From contig CAVOQC010000004.1 of assembly GCA_963698265.1 (NCBI GenBank), forward strand, positions 806,001 to 870,000: DNA of 64,000 bases. Reading direction: 5' to 3'. This stretch comes from FEB-7 sp963698265. GTDB lineage: Bacteria > Pseudomonadota > Gammaproteobacteria > Burkholderiales > Usitatibacteraceae. The first letter of the stretch is position 1; the number at the start of each line of letters is the position of its first letter. The notes below the pieces were generated by a model. It searched no databases and was not told the DNA's origin. It saw only the letters and a program-made list of their open reading frames with translations. Below, in pieces: positions 17,182 to 27,546 of this stretch. A program made the position numbers and the translations under genes.

Positions 17182-18149
17182 GGCGAGGGCGCCTGGGCGA
17201 AGACGGCGCGACGAAACGCCTCGAGCTCCGCGGGAAGGGGGGATTCCACGCGCACCGGCTCGCCGCTCGCGGGATGGGTGAACGAGAGCCGGGCGGCGTG
17301 CAGGAACATGCGCCTGAGCCCGCGCTTGCGCAATGCCTTGTTGAGCGCGAAGTCGCCGTACTTCTCGTCTCCCAGCACCGGGTGGCCGATGTGCGCGAGG
17401 TGGACCCTGATCTGGTGCGTTCGCCCGGTGAGGAGCTCCGCCTCCAGAAAGCTGAACTCGTCGCTGCGCTCCAGGCGGCGAAACACCGTCCTCGCCTCCT
17501 GCCCATCGCGCTCGTCCACGGCGACGCGCCGCTCGCCGTCGCCGGTCGAGTACTTGCGAAGCGCGACCGAGACGCGGCGCAATTCGTCGCGCACGCGGCC
17601 GGCAACGGCCACGAGGTAGCGCTTGTCCATCTCGCGGTCGCGAAGCTCCTCGTGCAGCGCGGTGAGCGCCGAACGCTTCTTGGCGAGCAGCAGCACCCCG
17701 GAAGTCTCGCGGTCGAGGCGGTGCGCGAGTTCGAGGAACTTCGCCTCCGGACGCCCGGCGCGCAACCGCTCGATCGCGCCGTGGTCGATGCCGCTGCCAC
17801 CGTGCACTGCGAGGCCCGCGGGCTTGTCGACCGCGAGGACGTGATCGTCCTCGAAAAGCACGGGAAGCTCGAGCGGGGGCGCCGGCGCGTCTCCCGCTTC
17901 ACGCTCGGCCACGCGCACCGGTGGAATCCGCACCCGGTCTCCCACGGCCAGCCGGTGCGAGGCGGCCACCCGGCCCGAATTCACGCGCACCTCGCCGCTT
18001 CGCAGGATGCGGTAGACGTGGCTCTTCGGCACGCCCTTGAGCCGCGCGAGCAGGAAGTTGTCGATTCGCTGTCCCGCCCCCCCCTCGTCGACCTCCAGCC
18101 AGCGCACCGAGCGCTCGGGGACCGCAACGTCTTTGCCTTCAACGATCAT
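17178..18149 (-). CDS. rluC: 23S rRNA pseudouridine synthase RluC
   Basis: 323 residues. Makes pseudouridines 955, 2504 and 2580 in 23S rRNA (E. coli numbering). N-terminal S4 RNA-binding domain (GQRIDNFLLARLKGVPKSHVYRILRSGEV, about residues 27-55 in short motif form) followed by the RluA catalytic domain with Asp146 in AHRLDRETSG. LTGRTHQIRVHLAHIGHPVLGDEKYG is the conserved RluC/RluD motif region. The divergent rluC/rne arrangement is the same as in E. coli, supporting RluC over other RluA members. The open frame extends upstream but the ATG at 18149 gives the family N-terminus. Confidence 0.93.
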   Translation of the reverse strand: MIVEGKDVAVPERSVRWLEVDEGGAGQRIDNFLLARLKGVPKSHVYRILRSGEVRVNSGRVAASHRLAVGDRVRIPPVRVAEREAGDAPAPPLELPVLFEDDHVLAVDKPAGLAVHGGSGIDHGAIERLRAGRPEAKFLELAHRLDRETSGVLLLAKKRSALTALHEELRDREMDKRYLVAVAGRVRDELRRVSVALRKYSTGDGERRVAVDERDGQEARTVFRRLERSDEFSFLEAELLTGRTHQIRVHLAHIGHPVLGDEKYGDFALNKALRKRGLRRMFLHAARLSFTHPASGEPVRVESPLPAELEAFRRAVFAQAPSP

Positions 18150-18161
18150 GGGGGCTATACT
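18133..18161 (+). promoter_or_regulatory. Probable rne promoter
   Basis: TTGCCT at 18133-18138 and TATACT at 18156-18161 are separated by exactly 17 bp, a good sigma70-type promoter. Transcription would begin near 18168, giving an rne leader of about 350 nt, similar to the ~360-nt leader of E. coli rne. The -35 overlaps the first codons of divergent rluC. Confidence 0.6.
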
Positions 18162-18517
18162 ATATCTTGTTGATTCGAAAGCCTCGCGAGCGCAGTCGCA
18201 CGCAAGGACGCGCCAAGGCGCACCAGACAGGTCAACGCGACCGGGGGCCGCGAAAGGCTCCAGACGCCGGTTAACTTCGCTCACCGGCACAGCCAAGCAG
18301 CGATGGCAAACGAAATGACGCGCTCGATTTCACGCTAAAAGATTCCCGGCGTGCCGCCGGATGATGCTGCGGCACGCCAGACGATAGCCCCTCAGCGACA
18401 TCGCACTCCTTCACTCGCACGATCCTGATGCAGTCAAGACTCGATTCCTGATATCTCTCGTCCCGGCCCTTCCGGAACGGGCCTTCTTCCGTGTTTCGAG
18501 CGCGGGAGAACAGAACG
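18162..18517 (+). other. Long rne 5' leader with stable hairpins
   Basis: No protein-coding gene is seen in this 356-nt stretch. It holds a perfect 10-bp stem (18348-18357 with 18369-18378, 11-nt loop CGGATGATGCT) and a second, GC-rich stem (18465-18469 with 18479-18483, inner TTCC/GGAA complementarity) shortly before the ribosome binding site (GGAG, 18505-18508). In E. coli the rne leader hairpins let RNase E regulate its own mRNA; the same role is likely here but the individual hairpins are not shown to be homologous. Confidence 0.55.
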
Positions 18518-21508
18518 ATGAAGCGCATGCTTTTCAACGCGACCCAGGCAGAGGAACTCCGGGTCGCCATAGTCGATGGCCAGAAGCTCATCGACCTCGA
18601 CATCGAATCCGCAGGCAAGGAACAGCGGAAGAGCAACATCTACAAGGGTGTCATCACCCGGGTCGAGCCGTCCCTCGAGGCGGCGTTCGTCGACTATGGC
18701 GCGGAGCGCCACGGTTTCCTGCCCTTCAAGGAGATCGCCAAGCAGTTCATGGTGAACCACGAAGGCGAGTTCGGACGCGCGAAGATGTCCACGCACCTGC
18801 GCGTCGGCCAGGAAATGATCGTGCAGGTGGACAAGGACGAGCGCGGCAACAAGGGCGCGGCGCTCACCACCTACACCTCGCTCGCCGGGCGCTACCTGGT
18901 CCTCATGCCCAACAACCCCCGCGGCGGCGGCGTTTCGCGCCGCATCGAGGGCGAGGACAGGAACGAGCTTCGCGAGGTGATGGACCAGCTCCAGGTCCCG
19001 GAGGGCATGAGCCTCATCGCCCGCACCGCGGGCATCGGCCGCAACCTCGAGGAAATGCAGTGGGACCTGAACTACCTCCTGCAGCTCTGGACGGCCATCG
19101 AGACCGCGGCCAACGAGGAACGGGGGCCGTGCCTCATCTACCTCGAGTCGAGCCTGGTGGTGCGCGCCATCCGCGACCTCTTCCAGCCCGACATCGGCGA
19201 GATCCTCGTCGACACGCCGCACATCTACGAGCAGGCCCTCGCGTTCATGAGCACGGTGATGCCCGCGAACGTGAACAAGGTGAAGCTCTACCGCGACGAC
19301 GTGCCGCTCTTCTCGCGCTTCCAGATAGAGCACCAGATCGAGAGCGCCTACCGGCGCGACGTGACGCTGCCGTCCGGCGGCGCGATCGTGATCGACCATA
19401 CCGAGGCGATGGTGTCGGTCGACGTGAACTCCGCCCGCGCCACCCGCGGGCACGACATCGAGCAGACCGCCTTCAACACCAACCTCGAGGCCGCCGACGA
19501 GATCGCGCGCCAGTTGCGCCTGCGCGACCTGGGCGGCTTGATCGTCATCGACTTCATCGACATGGAAAGTGCGAAGAACCAGCGCGAGGTGGAGAACCGC
19601 CTGCGCGACGCGCTTCGCCACGATCGGGCCCGCGTGCAGGTCGGCAAGATCTCGCGCTTCGGGCTCCTCGAACTCTCCCGCCAGCGCCTCCAGCCGTCGC
19701 TGGAGGAAACCACGCACTCCGCGTGCCCGCGCTGCCACGGCACCGGCTTCATCCGCGACACCGCCTCGACGGCGCTGCACGTGCTGCGCATCCTCCAGGA
19801 GGAGGCGATGAAGGAGAGCACCGCCGCGGTGCGCGTCCAGGTCCCGGTCGACGTCGCTACCTACCTGTTGAACGAGAAGCGCTCCGAGATCATCAAGATC
19901 GAGGCCCGGCTCAAGGTGGGCGTGCTCCTCATCCCGAACCCGGCGCTCGAGACGCCCAACTACCACGTCGAGCGGCTGCGCCACGATTCGCCGCTCCTGG
20001 ACGCGATGGTGCCTAGCTACGAGATGGTCGGCATCCCCGAGGAAGAAGAAGACGAGCGCCGGCCGCAGCGTGGCGCCCCGAGCCGCGACAAGGACGAGAA
20101 GGCCGCGCGCGCAGAGCCCCTGGTGAAGGGCATCACGCCCGACCAGCCCGCGCCCCAGTCGATCATGGCGGAGATCGCCGTGTCGCCGCCCGTCGCGGCA
20201 GCGCCCCAGGCGCCCCGCACGGATTCGCGGGGAGGACTCATCGAGCGCATCTTCGGGTGGTTCCGCAAGCCCGATGTCGCGACGATCGCCGCCATCCCGG
20301 CGCCGGCATCCGAAGCCAAGCCCGCCGACGGGATCATCCGGCGGGAGCGTGAGGACAAGCGCGGTGGCCGCGGCGACGGCAAGCGCGGCGAAGGCCGTCG
20401 AGGCGAGGGCAAGCGCGGCGAAGGTCGTGGTGAAGGTCGAGGTGAAGGCCGTGGCGAAGGCCGTGGCGAAGGCCGTGGCGAAGGCCGTGGTGAAGGCCGT
20501 CGGGGAGAAGGTCGCAGCGGCGAAGGCCGGGGCGAGTCCCGGCGAGGCGGAGCCGAAGGGCGTGGAGAGCCTCGGGGCGAACCGCGCCGCGGCGAAGGCC
20601 AGGGCCGCGACGAGACCCGTGGCGAAGGCCGTTCCGAAGGCAGGCGCGATGAACCACGCCGCCGCGGCCAGCCGCCCGGCGGTGAGCCCCGCGTACCCCG
20701 CGAAGCCGAGGCACCCACGGCGGGCGTCAACGAACCCGTGGCCGCCCTGACGGCGCATGCCGTGATTCCCGGGGCGGAACTCCAGTCCGGGGAAGCCGAA
20801 GGCGGGCGTCGCCGGCGCCGTGGCCGCGGCCGCGGCCGTGGTGACCGTGCCGAGCGCGCACCGGAGACCATGGCGGAGTTGCGTGCCGACTTCCCCGCGG
20901 AGCCGGATGCGGATGCGCCGGTTCCCTCCCGCGAACGCTCCCGGGAGCCCGTGGAACGGGAAGCCCGCGAGCCGTACCCGGTTCCTGCAGTGGATGCGGT
21001 TCCCTCGCCCGCCGCCTACGAGACGCAGGCACCCAGGCCGCCGGACCCCGTTGCTCCGGCTCCCCGGCCAGCGGCACCCGTCCTGCCCGCGGCGTCATCG
21101 GAACCGGAAGCGCCGGTCGCCATCCCCGCCGCGATTCCCTCGCGAGCACCGGCGCCGCCTGTGGTGGCGAGCCCGATGTCCCACGCGCCGCAGGTCATTG
21201 CCTCGTTTGCCGCACCGCCGGCCACCTACCAGGAGGTCAGCGAACACGGCGAGGCAGCCAGTGCACCGTCACGTCCCGTTCGCCGGCGCCAAGAGTCGGC
21301 ACCGGCCCAAGCCGGCGCCGAGCCGCTGAAGCTGGTGGAGACGGCGAAGGAGAAGGTCGCGCCGGTGGCGATCGTCGAGGAGGAGTCGCCGCGTCCTCCG
21401 GTCCGGCGCAGGCGTCGCGACGTCGCTGCCGCCCCGGCCGAGCCGCTGCAACTGGTCGAAACCGCGCCGGGTGCAGAGCCTGCCGGTGGGGGGAACCCGC
21501 CGGCCTGA
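18518..21508 (+). CDS. rne: Ribonuclease E
   Basis: 996 residues. Essential endoribonuclease and scaffold of the RNA degradosome. Start ATG at 18518 (MKRMLFNATQ) is the family N-terminus. The S1 domain lies at about 37-120. Catalytic metal-binding Asp302 (SVDVNSARATRG) and Asp345 (IVIDFIDM) and zinc-link Cys403/Cys406 (CPRCHG) match E. coli D303/D346/C404/C407 almost exactly. The catalytic half ends near residue 510. The C-terminal half is disordered: Arg/Gly/Glu-rich with a GEGR array (about residues 634-661), an RGRGRGRGD stretch, Pro/Ala-rich segments, and two copies of AEPL(K/Q)LVETA 40 residues apart at the end. The C-terminal half probably binds RNA and partner proteins. Confidence 0.96.
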   Translation: MKRMLFNATQAEELRVAIVDGQKLIDLDIESAGKEQRKSNIYKGVITRVEPSLEAAFVDYGAERHGFLPFKEIAKQFMVNHEGEFGRAKMSTHLRVGQEMIVQVDKDERGNKGAALTTYTSLAGRYLVLMPNNPRGGGVSRRIEGEDRNELREVMDQLQVPEGMSLIARTAGIGRNLEEMQWDLNYLLQLWTAIETAANEERGPCLIYLESSLVVRAIRDLFQPDIGEILVDTPHIYEQALAFMSTVMPANVNKVKLYRDDVPLFSRFQIEHQIESAYRRDVTLPSGGAIVIDHTEAMVSVDVNSARATRGHDIEQTAFNTNLEAADEIARQLRLRDLGGLIVIDFIDMESAKNQREVENRLRDALRHDRARVQVGKISRFGLLELSRQRLQPSLEETTHSACPRCHGTGFIRDTASTALHVLRILQEEAMKESTAAVRVQVPVDVATYLLNEKRSEIIKIEARLKVGVLLIPNPALETPNYHVERLRHDSPLLDAMVPSYEMVGIPEEEEDERRPQRGAPSRDKDEKAARAEPLVKGITPDQPAPQSIMAEIAVSPPVAAAPQAPRTDSRGGLIERIFGWFRKPDVATIAAIPAPASEAKPADGIIRREREDKRGGRGDGKRGEGRRGEGKRGEGRGEGRGEGRGEGRGEGRGEGRGEGRRGEGRSGEGRGESRRGGAEGRGEPRGEPRRGEGQGRDETRGEGRSEGRRDEPRRRGQPPGGEPRVPREAEAPTAGVNEPVAALTAHAVIPGAELQSGEAEGGRRRRRGRGRGRGDRAERAPETMAELRADFPAEPDADAPVPSRERSREPVEREAREPYPVPAVDAVPSPAAYETQAPRPPDPVAPAPRPAAPVLPAASSEPEAPVAIPAAIPSRAPAPPVVASPMSHAPQVIASFAAPPATYQEVSEHGEAASAPSRPVRRRQESAPAQAGAEPLKLVETAKEKVAPVAIVEEESPRPPVRRRRRDVAAAPAEPLQLVETAPGAEPAGGGNPPA
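20417..20500 (+). repeat. Seven tandem 12-bp units encoding GEGR inside rne
   Basis: Seven uninterrupted copies of GG(T/C)GAAGG(C/T)CG(T/A), each coding Gly-Glu-Gly-Arg, with further degenerate copies on both sides. Units are nearly identical at DNA level, unlike the surrounding coding sequence, so the array is a coding minisatellite that could change length by slippage without a frameshift. Confidence 0.9.
21275..21475 (+). repeat. Duplicated 40-residue motif at the RNase E C-terminus
   Basis: PVRRR followed by AEPLKLVETA (DNA from 21317) recurs as PVRRRRR followed by AEPLQLVETA (DNA from 21437), exactly 120 bp apart. Such conserved short motifs in a disordered tail are candidate docking sites for a degradosome partner. 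Function is inferred. Confidence 0.7.
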
Positions 21509-21517
21509 CGAATCCGC

Positions 21518-22120
21518 ATGTCCCCGGCCATCGACTTCTGGTTCGATTTCTCCTCGCCGTACGGCTACATCGCGTCGGAACTCATCGACGGTGTGGCCGC
21601 GCGGCATGGCCGAGGCGTCAACTGGCGCCCGATCCTGCTCGGGCCCGTCTTCAAGGCGGTCGGCACGGCGCCGCTCGCGATGCTGCCCATCAAGGGAGAG
21701 TATTCGAAGCACGATTTCGCGCGCACCGCGCGCCTTCACCAGGTGGCGTTCCGGTTGCCGGAGAAGTTCCCCGTGGGAACGCAGGTCGCCGCGCGCGCCT
21801 TCTACCTGATCGCCGATGACGACGCCGCGCGCGCCCGCGACTTCGCCCATCGCGTCTATCGTGCCTACTTCGCCGAAGGCCTCGACGTGGCCGATCCTGC
21901 CGTGGTCGTCGCACTCGCGTCCGCGGCGGGCGCCGACCCGGCCGCGCTCGCCGAACCCCTCAAGGGCGAGGCGATCAAGGAGCGCGTGCGGGCCGAGGTG
22001 GACCAGGCCATGCGGTCCGGCGTCTTCGGTTCGCCGCATTTCGTCGTCGACGGCGAACCGTTCTGGGGCGTCGATCGCATCCCGATGCTGGAGGAGTGGA
22101 TCCGCACCGGCGGCTGGTAG
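21518..22120 (+). CDS. 2-hydroxychromene-2-carboxylate isomerase / GST kappa-like (DsbA-fold) protein
   Basis: 200 residues. N-terminal IDFWFDFSSPYGYIASE contains the SPY/SSPY glutathione-site motif of the HCCA isomerase family, with a helical insert and C-terminal GVFGSPHFVVDGEPFWGVDR (cis-Pro loop SP). Family members isomerise 2-hydroxychromene-2-carboxylate in naphthalene breakdown or act as general GSH-dependent isomerases; no aromatic-degradation genes are nearby, so the substrate is open. Starts 9 nt after rne, so probably read through from it. Confidence 0.88.
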   Translation: MSPAIDFWFDFSSPYGYIASELIDGVAARHGRGVNWRPILLGPVFKAVGTAPLAMLPIKGEYSKHDFARTARLHQVAFRLPEKFPVGTQVAARAFYLIADDDAARARDFAHRVYRAYFAEGLDVADPAVVVALASAAGADPAALAEPLKGEAIKERVRAEVDQAMRSGVFGSPHFVVDGEPFWGVDRIPMLEEWIRTGGW

Positions 22121-22162
22121 CCCCGGCCGGGGTGCGGCGGCACGGCGCGCCTTTCCTCCCGC

Positions 22163-22732
22163 CTATCGCGCCATCGCGTAGAACTCGTCGTTGGGCCGCA
22201 TCGCGGTCAAGTTCGCCATGCGATTGGATAGCGCGAAGAACGCCGCGATCGCTCCCACGTCCCACACGTCCTCGTCGGTGAGCCCGTGGGCGCGCAGGGG
22301 CGCGAAATCTTCCTCCTCCACGCGGTGCGCCTCCAGCGCCACCTTCATCGCGAAATCCAGTATCGCGCGCTCCCGCGGCGAAAGATCGGCCTTGAGGTAG
22401 TTGCCCGCGACCTGGTCCGCGAGGAGCGGCTTCTTCGAATAGGCACGCAGGATCGCGCCGTGCGCGACGATGCAGTACAGGCAGTGGTTCGCGGCGGAGG
22501 TGGCCACGACGATCATCTCCTTCTCGGCCTTCGAGAGGCCGCCCGCGCGCAGCATCAGCGCATCGTGGTAGGCGAAGAAGGCGCGAAACTCGTCGGGGCG
22601 ATGCGCGAGCACGACAAAGACGTTGGGCACGAACCCCGCCTTTTCCTGCACCTTGTCGATGCGCGCGCGGATGTCCTCGGGCAGCTCGGAGAGGGTCGGG
22701 ACGGGGAATCGGCTCGGTGCAGGCTTGCTCAT
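22163..22732 (-). CDS. Peroxidase-related (AhpD/carboxymuconolactone decarboxylase-like) protein
   Basis: 189 residues. All-helical AhpD-like fold with redox motif Cys84-x-x-Cys87 and His91 (HCLYCIVAHG), the signature of the alkylhydroperoxidase D-type core, and the longer peroxidase-related subfamily architecture (FRAFFAYHDALM before the motif). ATG at 22732 was preferred over the upstream 22747 because GGGAGGAAG lies 6-8 nt before it. Probably reduces peroxides or relays thiol electrons; substrate unknown. Follows the phosphatase gene on the same strand. Confidence 0.87.
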   Translation of the reverse strand: MSKPAPSRFPVPTLSELPEDIRARIDKVQEKAGFVPNVFVVLAHRPDEFRAFFAYHDALMLRAGGLSKAEKEMIVVATSAANHCLYCIVAHGAILRAYSKKPLLADQVAGNYLKADLSPRERAILDFAMKVALEAHRVEEEDFAPLRAHGLTDEDVWDVGAIAAFFALSNRMANLTAMRPNDEFYAMAR

Positions 22733-22753
22733 GGTTCTTCCTCCCATGCGGTT

Positions 22754-23234
22754 TCAGCGGGGCATTTCGGCGAGGACCGCGTCGAGGAGCCGCGCGCACG
22801 CCTCCTCCACCATGTCCAGCACCTCCTCGAATCCGCGACCGCCTCCGTAGTAGGGATCCGGCACGTCTAGTCCGGGGCGGTTCGCCGAGTGATCCAGGAA
22901 CAGGGACAGCCGGGCCGGCGATCCCGAAGGCGCGATCGCCTGCAATTGTCGCAGGTGGCCTCGGTCCATGGCGAGGATGCGGTCGAAGTCCGCGAAGTCG
23001 CCCAGGCAGACCTGCCGCGCCCTGAGCGGGGCGAGATCGTAGCCACGACGGGCGGCGTGCGCGACCGCGCGGGGATCCGGCGCCTCCCCCGCGTGGTAGT
23101 CGTGGGTGCCCGCGGAATCTATGCGCAGCCTCTCCAGCGCGCCGCGCCGGCGGGCGAGATCGCGGAAGACGCCTTCGGCCGTGGGCGAGCGGCAGATGTT
23201 TCCCGTGCAGACGAAGAGCACGCTTCCCGCCCGC

Positions 23235-23242
<8 letters not shown>
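22754..23242 (-). CDS. Low-molecular-weight protein-tyrosine phosphatase
   Basis: 162 residues. The P-loop VCTGNICRSP carries nucleophile Cys12 and Arg18, and the general acid Asp is in DVPDPYYGG near residue 128. This is the complete LMW-PTP signature. Some family members dephosphorylate tyrosine autokinases controlling exopolysaccharide; others are arsenate reductases. No capsule genes are nearby, so the partner is unknown. Start overlaps the end of uvrB by 8 nt. Confidence 0.93.
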
Positions 23243-25262
<2,020 letters not shown>

Positions 25263-25367
25263 GGATTACGGGGGCGAAAGTCGCATTCTACCGTCCGTCG
25301 ACGCGGTCCGGATGGCGGTAGACTGATTCACGGAAAGGGCAGCCCGGATTTCACCCGGGAGGTGTCG

Positions 25368-27443
25368 ATGGAGAACTCGAAGCATTCGACGTTGTTCATG
25401 CTGGAAGAACCCGGGGAGCGGGACCGCTTCCAGGTGGCGTTCGCGCGCACCGCCAACGTGATCCTCGTCGCGAGCCCCATCGTCGTGAATGCGCTGCTGT
25501 TTTTCCAGGACCGGCCCCTGCGGCTGGAGGGCACGGCACCGTTCACGGTCCTCGGGCTCGCGGGGATGCTCGTGCTCCTGGCGGGGCACACCGTTGCCGC
25601 CTTCCGGCTGCTCGTCTTCGGCATATGGGCCTGCACGGTCAACGCGCTGGCGTGGACCGGCGGCCTGGCGGGGCCCTCGCTCGTGATCCTGCCCGTGGTC
25701 ATTCTCTTCTCGGGGTGGTTCGCGGGCCCGCGCGCGACGATCGTGCTGACGGTGCTCTCGACCATCGCCGTCTTCGCCCTCGCCTTGGCGGCGCAGCGGG
25801 GCTGGCCCTCGCCGATGCTCCCCGTGAGCACGCCATTGCACACCGCACTCGTGGTGAGCGTCACGCTGGCGGCTGCAGGGGCGCTCGGCTATTTCGCCAC
25901 GCGCAGCCTGAAAGCGCGCATCGAACGCGCCGAGGGGCTGTGGCGCAATTTCGAGGCGATCTTCCGTTCCGGGCCGACGGCGAGCCTCATCGACCGTGCC
26001 GAAGACGGAACCTTCATCGACTGCAACGAGGCCTTCGCCGAGTTGATCGGGCGCCCGCGGGAATCCCTAATCGGACGCAAGGCCCAGGACCTGAACTACT
26101 GGCAGGAACCCGGGGACCGCGCCCGGCTCTATGAGATCCTGGACCGCGACGGATCCGTGCGCGACTTCGTGACCCGATTCGTGCGACCCGACGGCGAAGT
26201 GCGCGATTGCCTCGTGGGCGGGCAGATAGTCGAGATCGACGGCGAGCGGCGGCTGGTCTCCCAGGTCGCCGACATCACGCGCGTGAAGCAGGCGCAAGCT
26301 GCGCATCGTGAAAGCGAACTGCGGCTTCGCCTCCAGCTTTCCGTGCACGAGCTGACCGAGCGCGTGGCCCGCGTCGGCCACTGGATCACCCATCCCACCG
26401 AGGACCGTGTCGAGTGGTCCCCCGCCCTCTTCGACATCGCGGGCGTGGAGCCGCGCGGCCCCATGACGATCGCGCAGGCCCGCGAGCTCGCGAGACCGCG
26501 GGAAGCCGCGGAGTACGAGGCGGCGCGCGAGCGCCTCGACGGCACCGCGCACGTCTTCACCATTCGCCGTCCCGACGGCGGGACGCGCTGGACGCGGACC
26601 TCCATCATGAAGACGCCGGATGGCACCGCGGCCGGTGCGGCCTATTTCGGCGTCGTCCAGGACATCACCGAGGAGCACCAGGCCAAGCTCGCCCTCGAGC
26701 GGCTCAACGCGGAACTGGAGCGGCGCATCGCCGAGCGAACCGCGGAGCTTCGCGTGGCAAACGACGAACTCGACTCGTTCTCGTACTCGGTGGCCCACGA
26801 CCTGAACGCGCCGCTGCGCTCGATCAACGGATTTGCGGCCCTCCTCGAGCAGGAGTTCGCCGGTCGCCTGGACGACGAGGGCCGCGACTTCCTCGCGAGG
26901 ATCCGCAGTGCCACGGTCCGGATGGCGGCGCTCATCGAGGACCTGCTTCGCCTCGCCCGGCTGTCGCGGGTGTCCCTGGCACGGGAGCGCGTGGACATGA
27001 GCCAGGTCGCCCGCGAACTCGCGGTGGAACTCCAGGCCACGCAGCCGGACCGCGCGGTCGAGTGGCGGATCGAGGAGGGCCTCGCGGCGAACGCGGACCC
27101 CGGCCTCGTGCGTTCGCTGCTGCAGAATCTCCTCACCAACGCCTGGAAGTACACGCGCGACCAGCCGCGTCCCGTCATCTCGTTCGGCGTCTCGACGCTC
27201 GCGAGGGGTGCCGCGGAATTCACGGTGCGCGACAACGGTGCGGGGTTCGACATGGCGGGTGCCCCGCGGCTCTTCTCGCCCTTCCACCGCCTGCACTCGG
27301 ATCGCGAGTTCGAGGGAACCGGCATCGGGCTCGCGATCGTGCAGCGCATCGTCTTCCGCCACGGCGGGCAGGTGCGTGGCGAAGGATCCCCCGGCGCGGG
27401 CGCGACGTTTAATTTCACGCTGCCGGAGCCGGCCCCCGGCTGA
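25368..27443 (+). CDS. Membrane PAS sensor histidine kinase
   Basis: 691 residues. An N-terminal hydrophobic region (about residues 25-175) with roughly five or six membrane helices forms a membrane sensor. Two PAS/PAC modules follow (about 195-310 and 325-440), then a coiled-coil linker (LERLNAELERRIAERTAEL), HisKA with phospho-acceptor His477 in SYSVAHDLNAPLRS, and HATPase_c with N box NLLTNAWKY, G1 DNGAGFDM and G2 FEGTGIGLA. ATG at 25368 has GGGAGG upstream. No response regulator is adjacent, so it is an orphan kinase. Closely resembles the kinase at 41730 in its catalytic half. Confidence 0.93.
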   Translation: MENSKHSTLFMLEEPGERDRFQVAFARTANVILVASPIVVNALLFFQDRPLRLEGTAPFTVLGLAGMLVLLAGHTVAAFRLLVFGIWACTVNALAWTGGLAGPSLVILPVVILFSGWFAGPRATIVLTVLSTIAVFALALAAQRGWPSPMLPVSTPLHTALVVSVTLAAAGALGYFATRSLKARIERAEGLWRNFEAIFRSGPTASLIDRAEDGTFIDCNEAFAELIGRPRESLIGRKAQDLNYWQEPGDRARLYEILDRDGSVRDFVTRFVRPDGEVRDCLVGGQIVEIDGERRLVSQVADITRVKQAQAAHRESELRLRLQLSVHELTERVARVGHWITHPTEDRVEWSPALFDIAGVEPRGPMTIAQARELARPREAAEYEAARERLDGTAHVFTIRRPDGGTRWTRTSIMKTPDGTAAGAAYFGVVQDITEEHQAKLALERLNAELERRIAERTAELRVANDELDSFSYSVAHDLNAPLRSINGFAALLEQEFAGRLDDEGRDFLARIRSATVRMAALIEDLLRLARLSRVSLARERVDMSQVARELAVELQATQPDRAVEWRIEEGLAANADPGLVRSLLQNLLTNAWKYTRDQPRPVISFGVSTLARGAAEFTVRDNGAGFDMAGAPRLFSPFHRLHSDREFEGTGIGLAIVQRIVFRHGGQVRGEGSPGAGATFNFTLPEPAPG

Positions 27444-27458
27444 GGCCGGCCGCGCCTT

Positions 27459-27488
27459 TGCTGCGCCGCATCATTACCCGGTAAAATG
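27459..27488 (+). promoter_or_regulatory. Probable promoter of the aminotransferase gene
   Basis: TTGCTG at 27459-27464 and TAAAAT at 27483-27488 with an 18-bp spacer, 59 nt before the aminotransferase start. Good -10, acceptable -35. The short gap after the kinase gene otherwise holds nothing. Confidence 0.5.
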
Positions 27489-27546
27489 CCCGCTGGCGCC
27501 CGCCCCAGGCCGTGGCGCCCGCTCCCCCCACCGCTTCGGAGAAGTC

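Noticed and set aside
20387..20530. GEGR repeat considered as a CRISPR-like or intergenic repeat
   Set aside because: Units are 12 bp without spacers and lie in frame inside rne.
25263..25367. Search for a LexA box before uvrB
   Set aside because: No CTGT-N8-ACAG was found; only a weak TAGAAT -10-like sequence on the minus strand.
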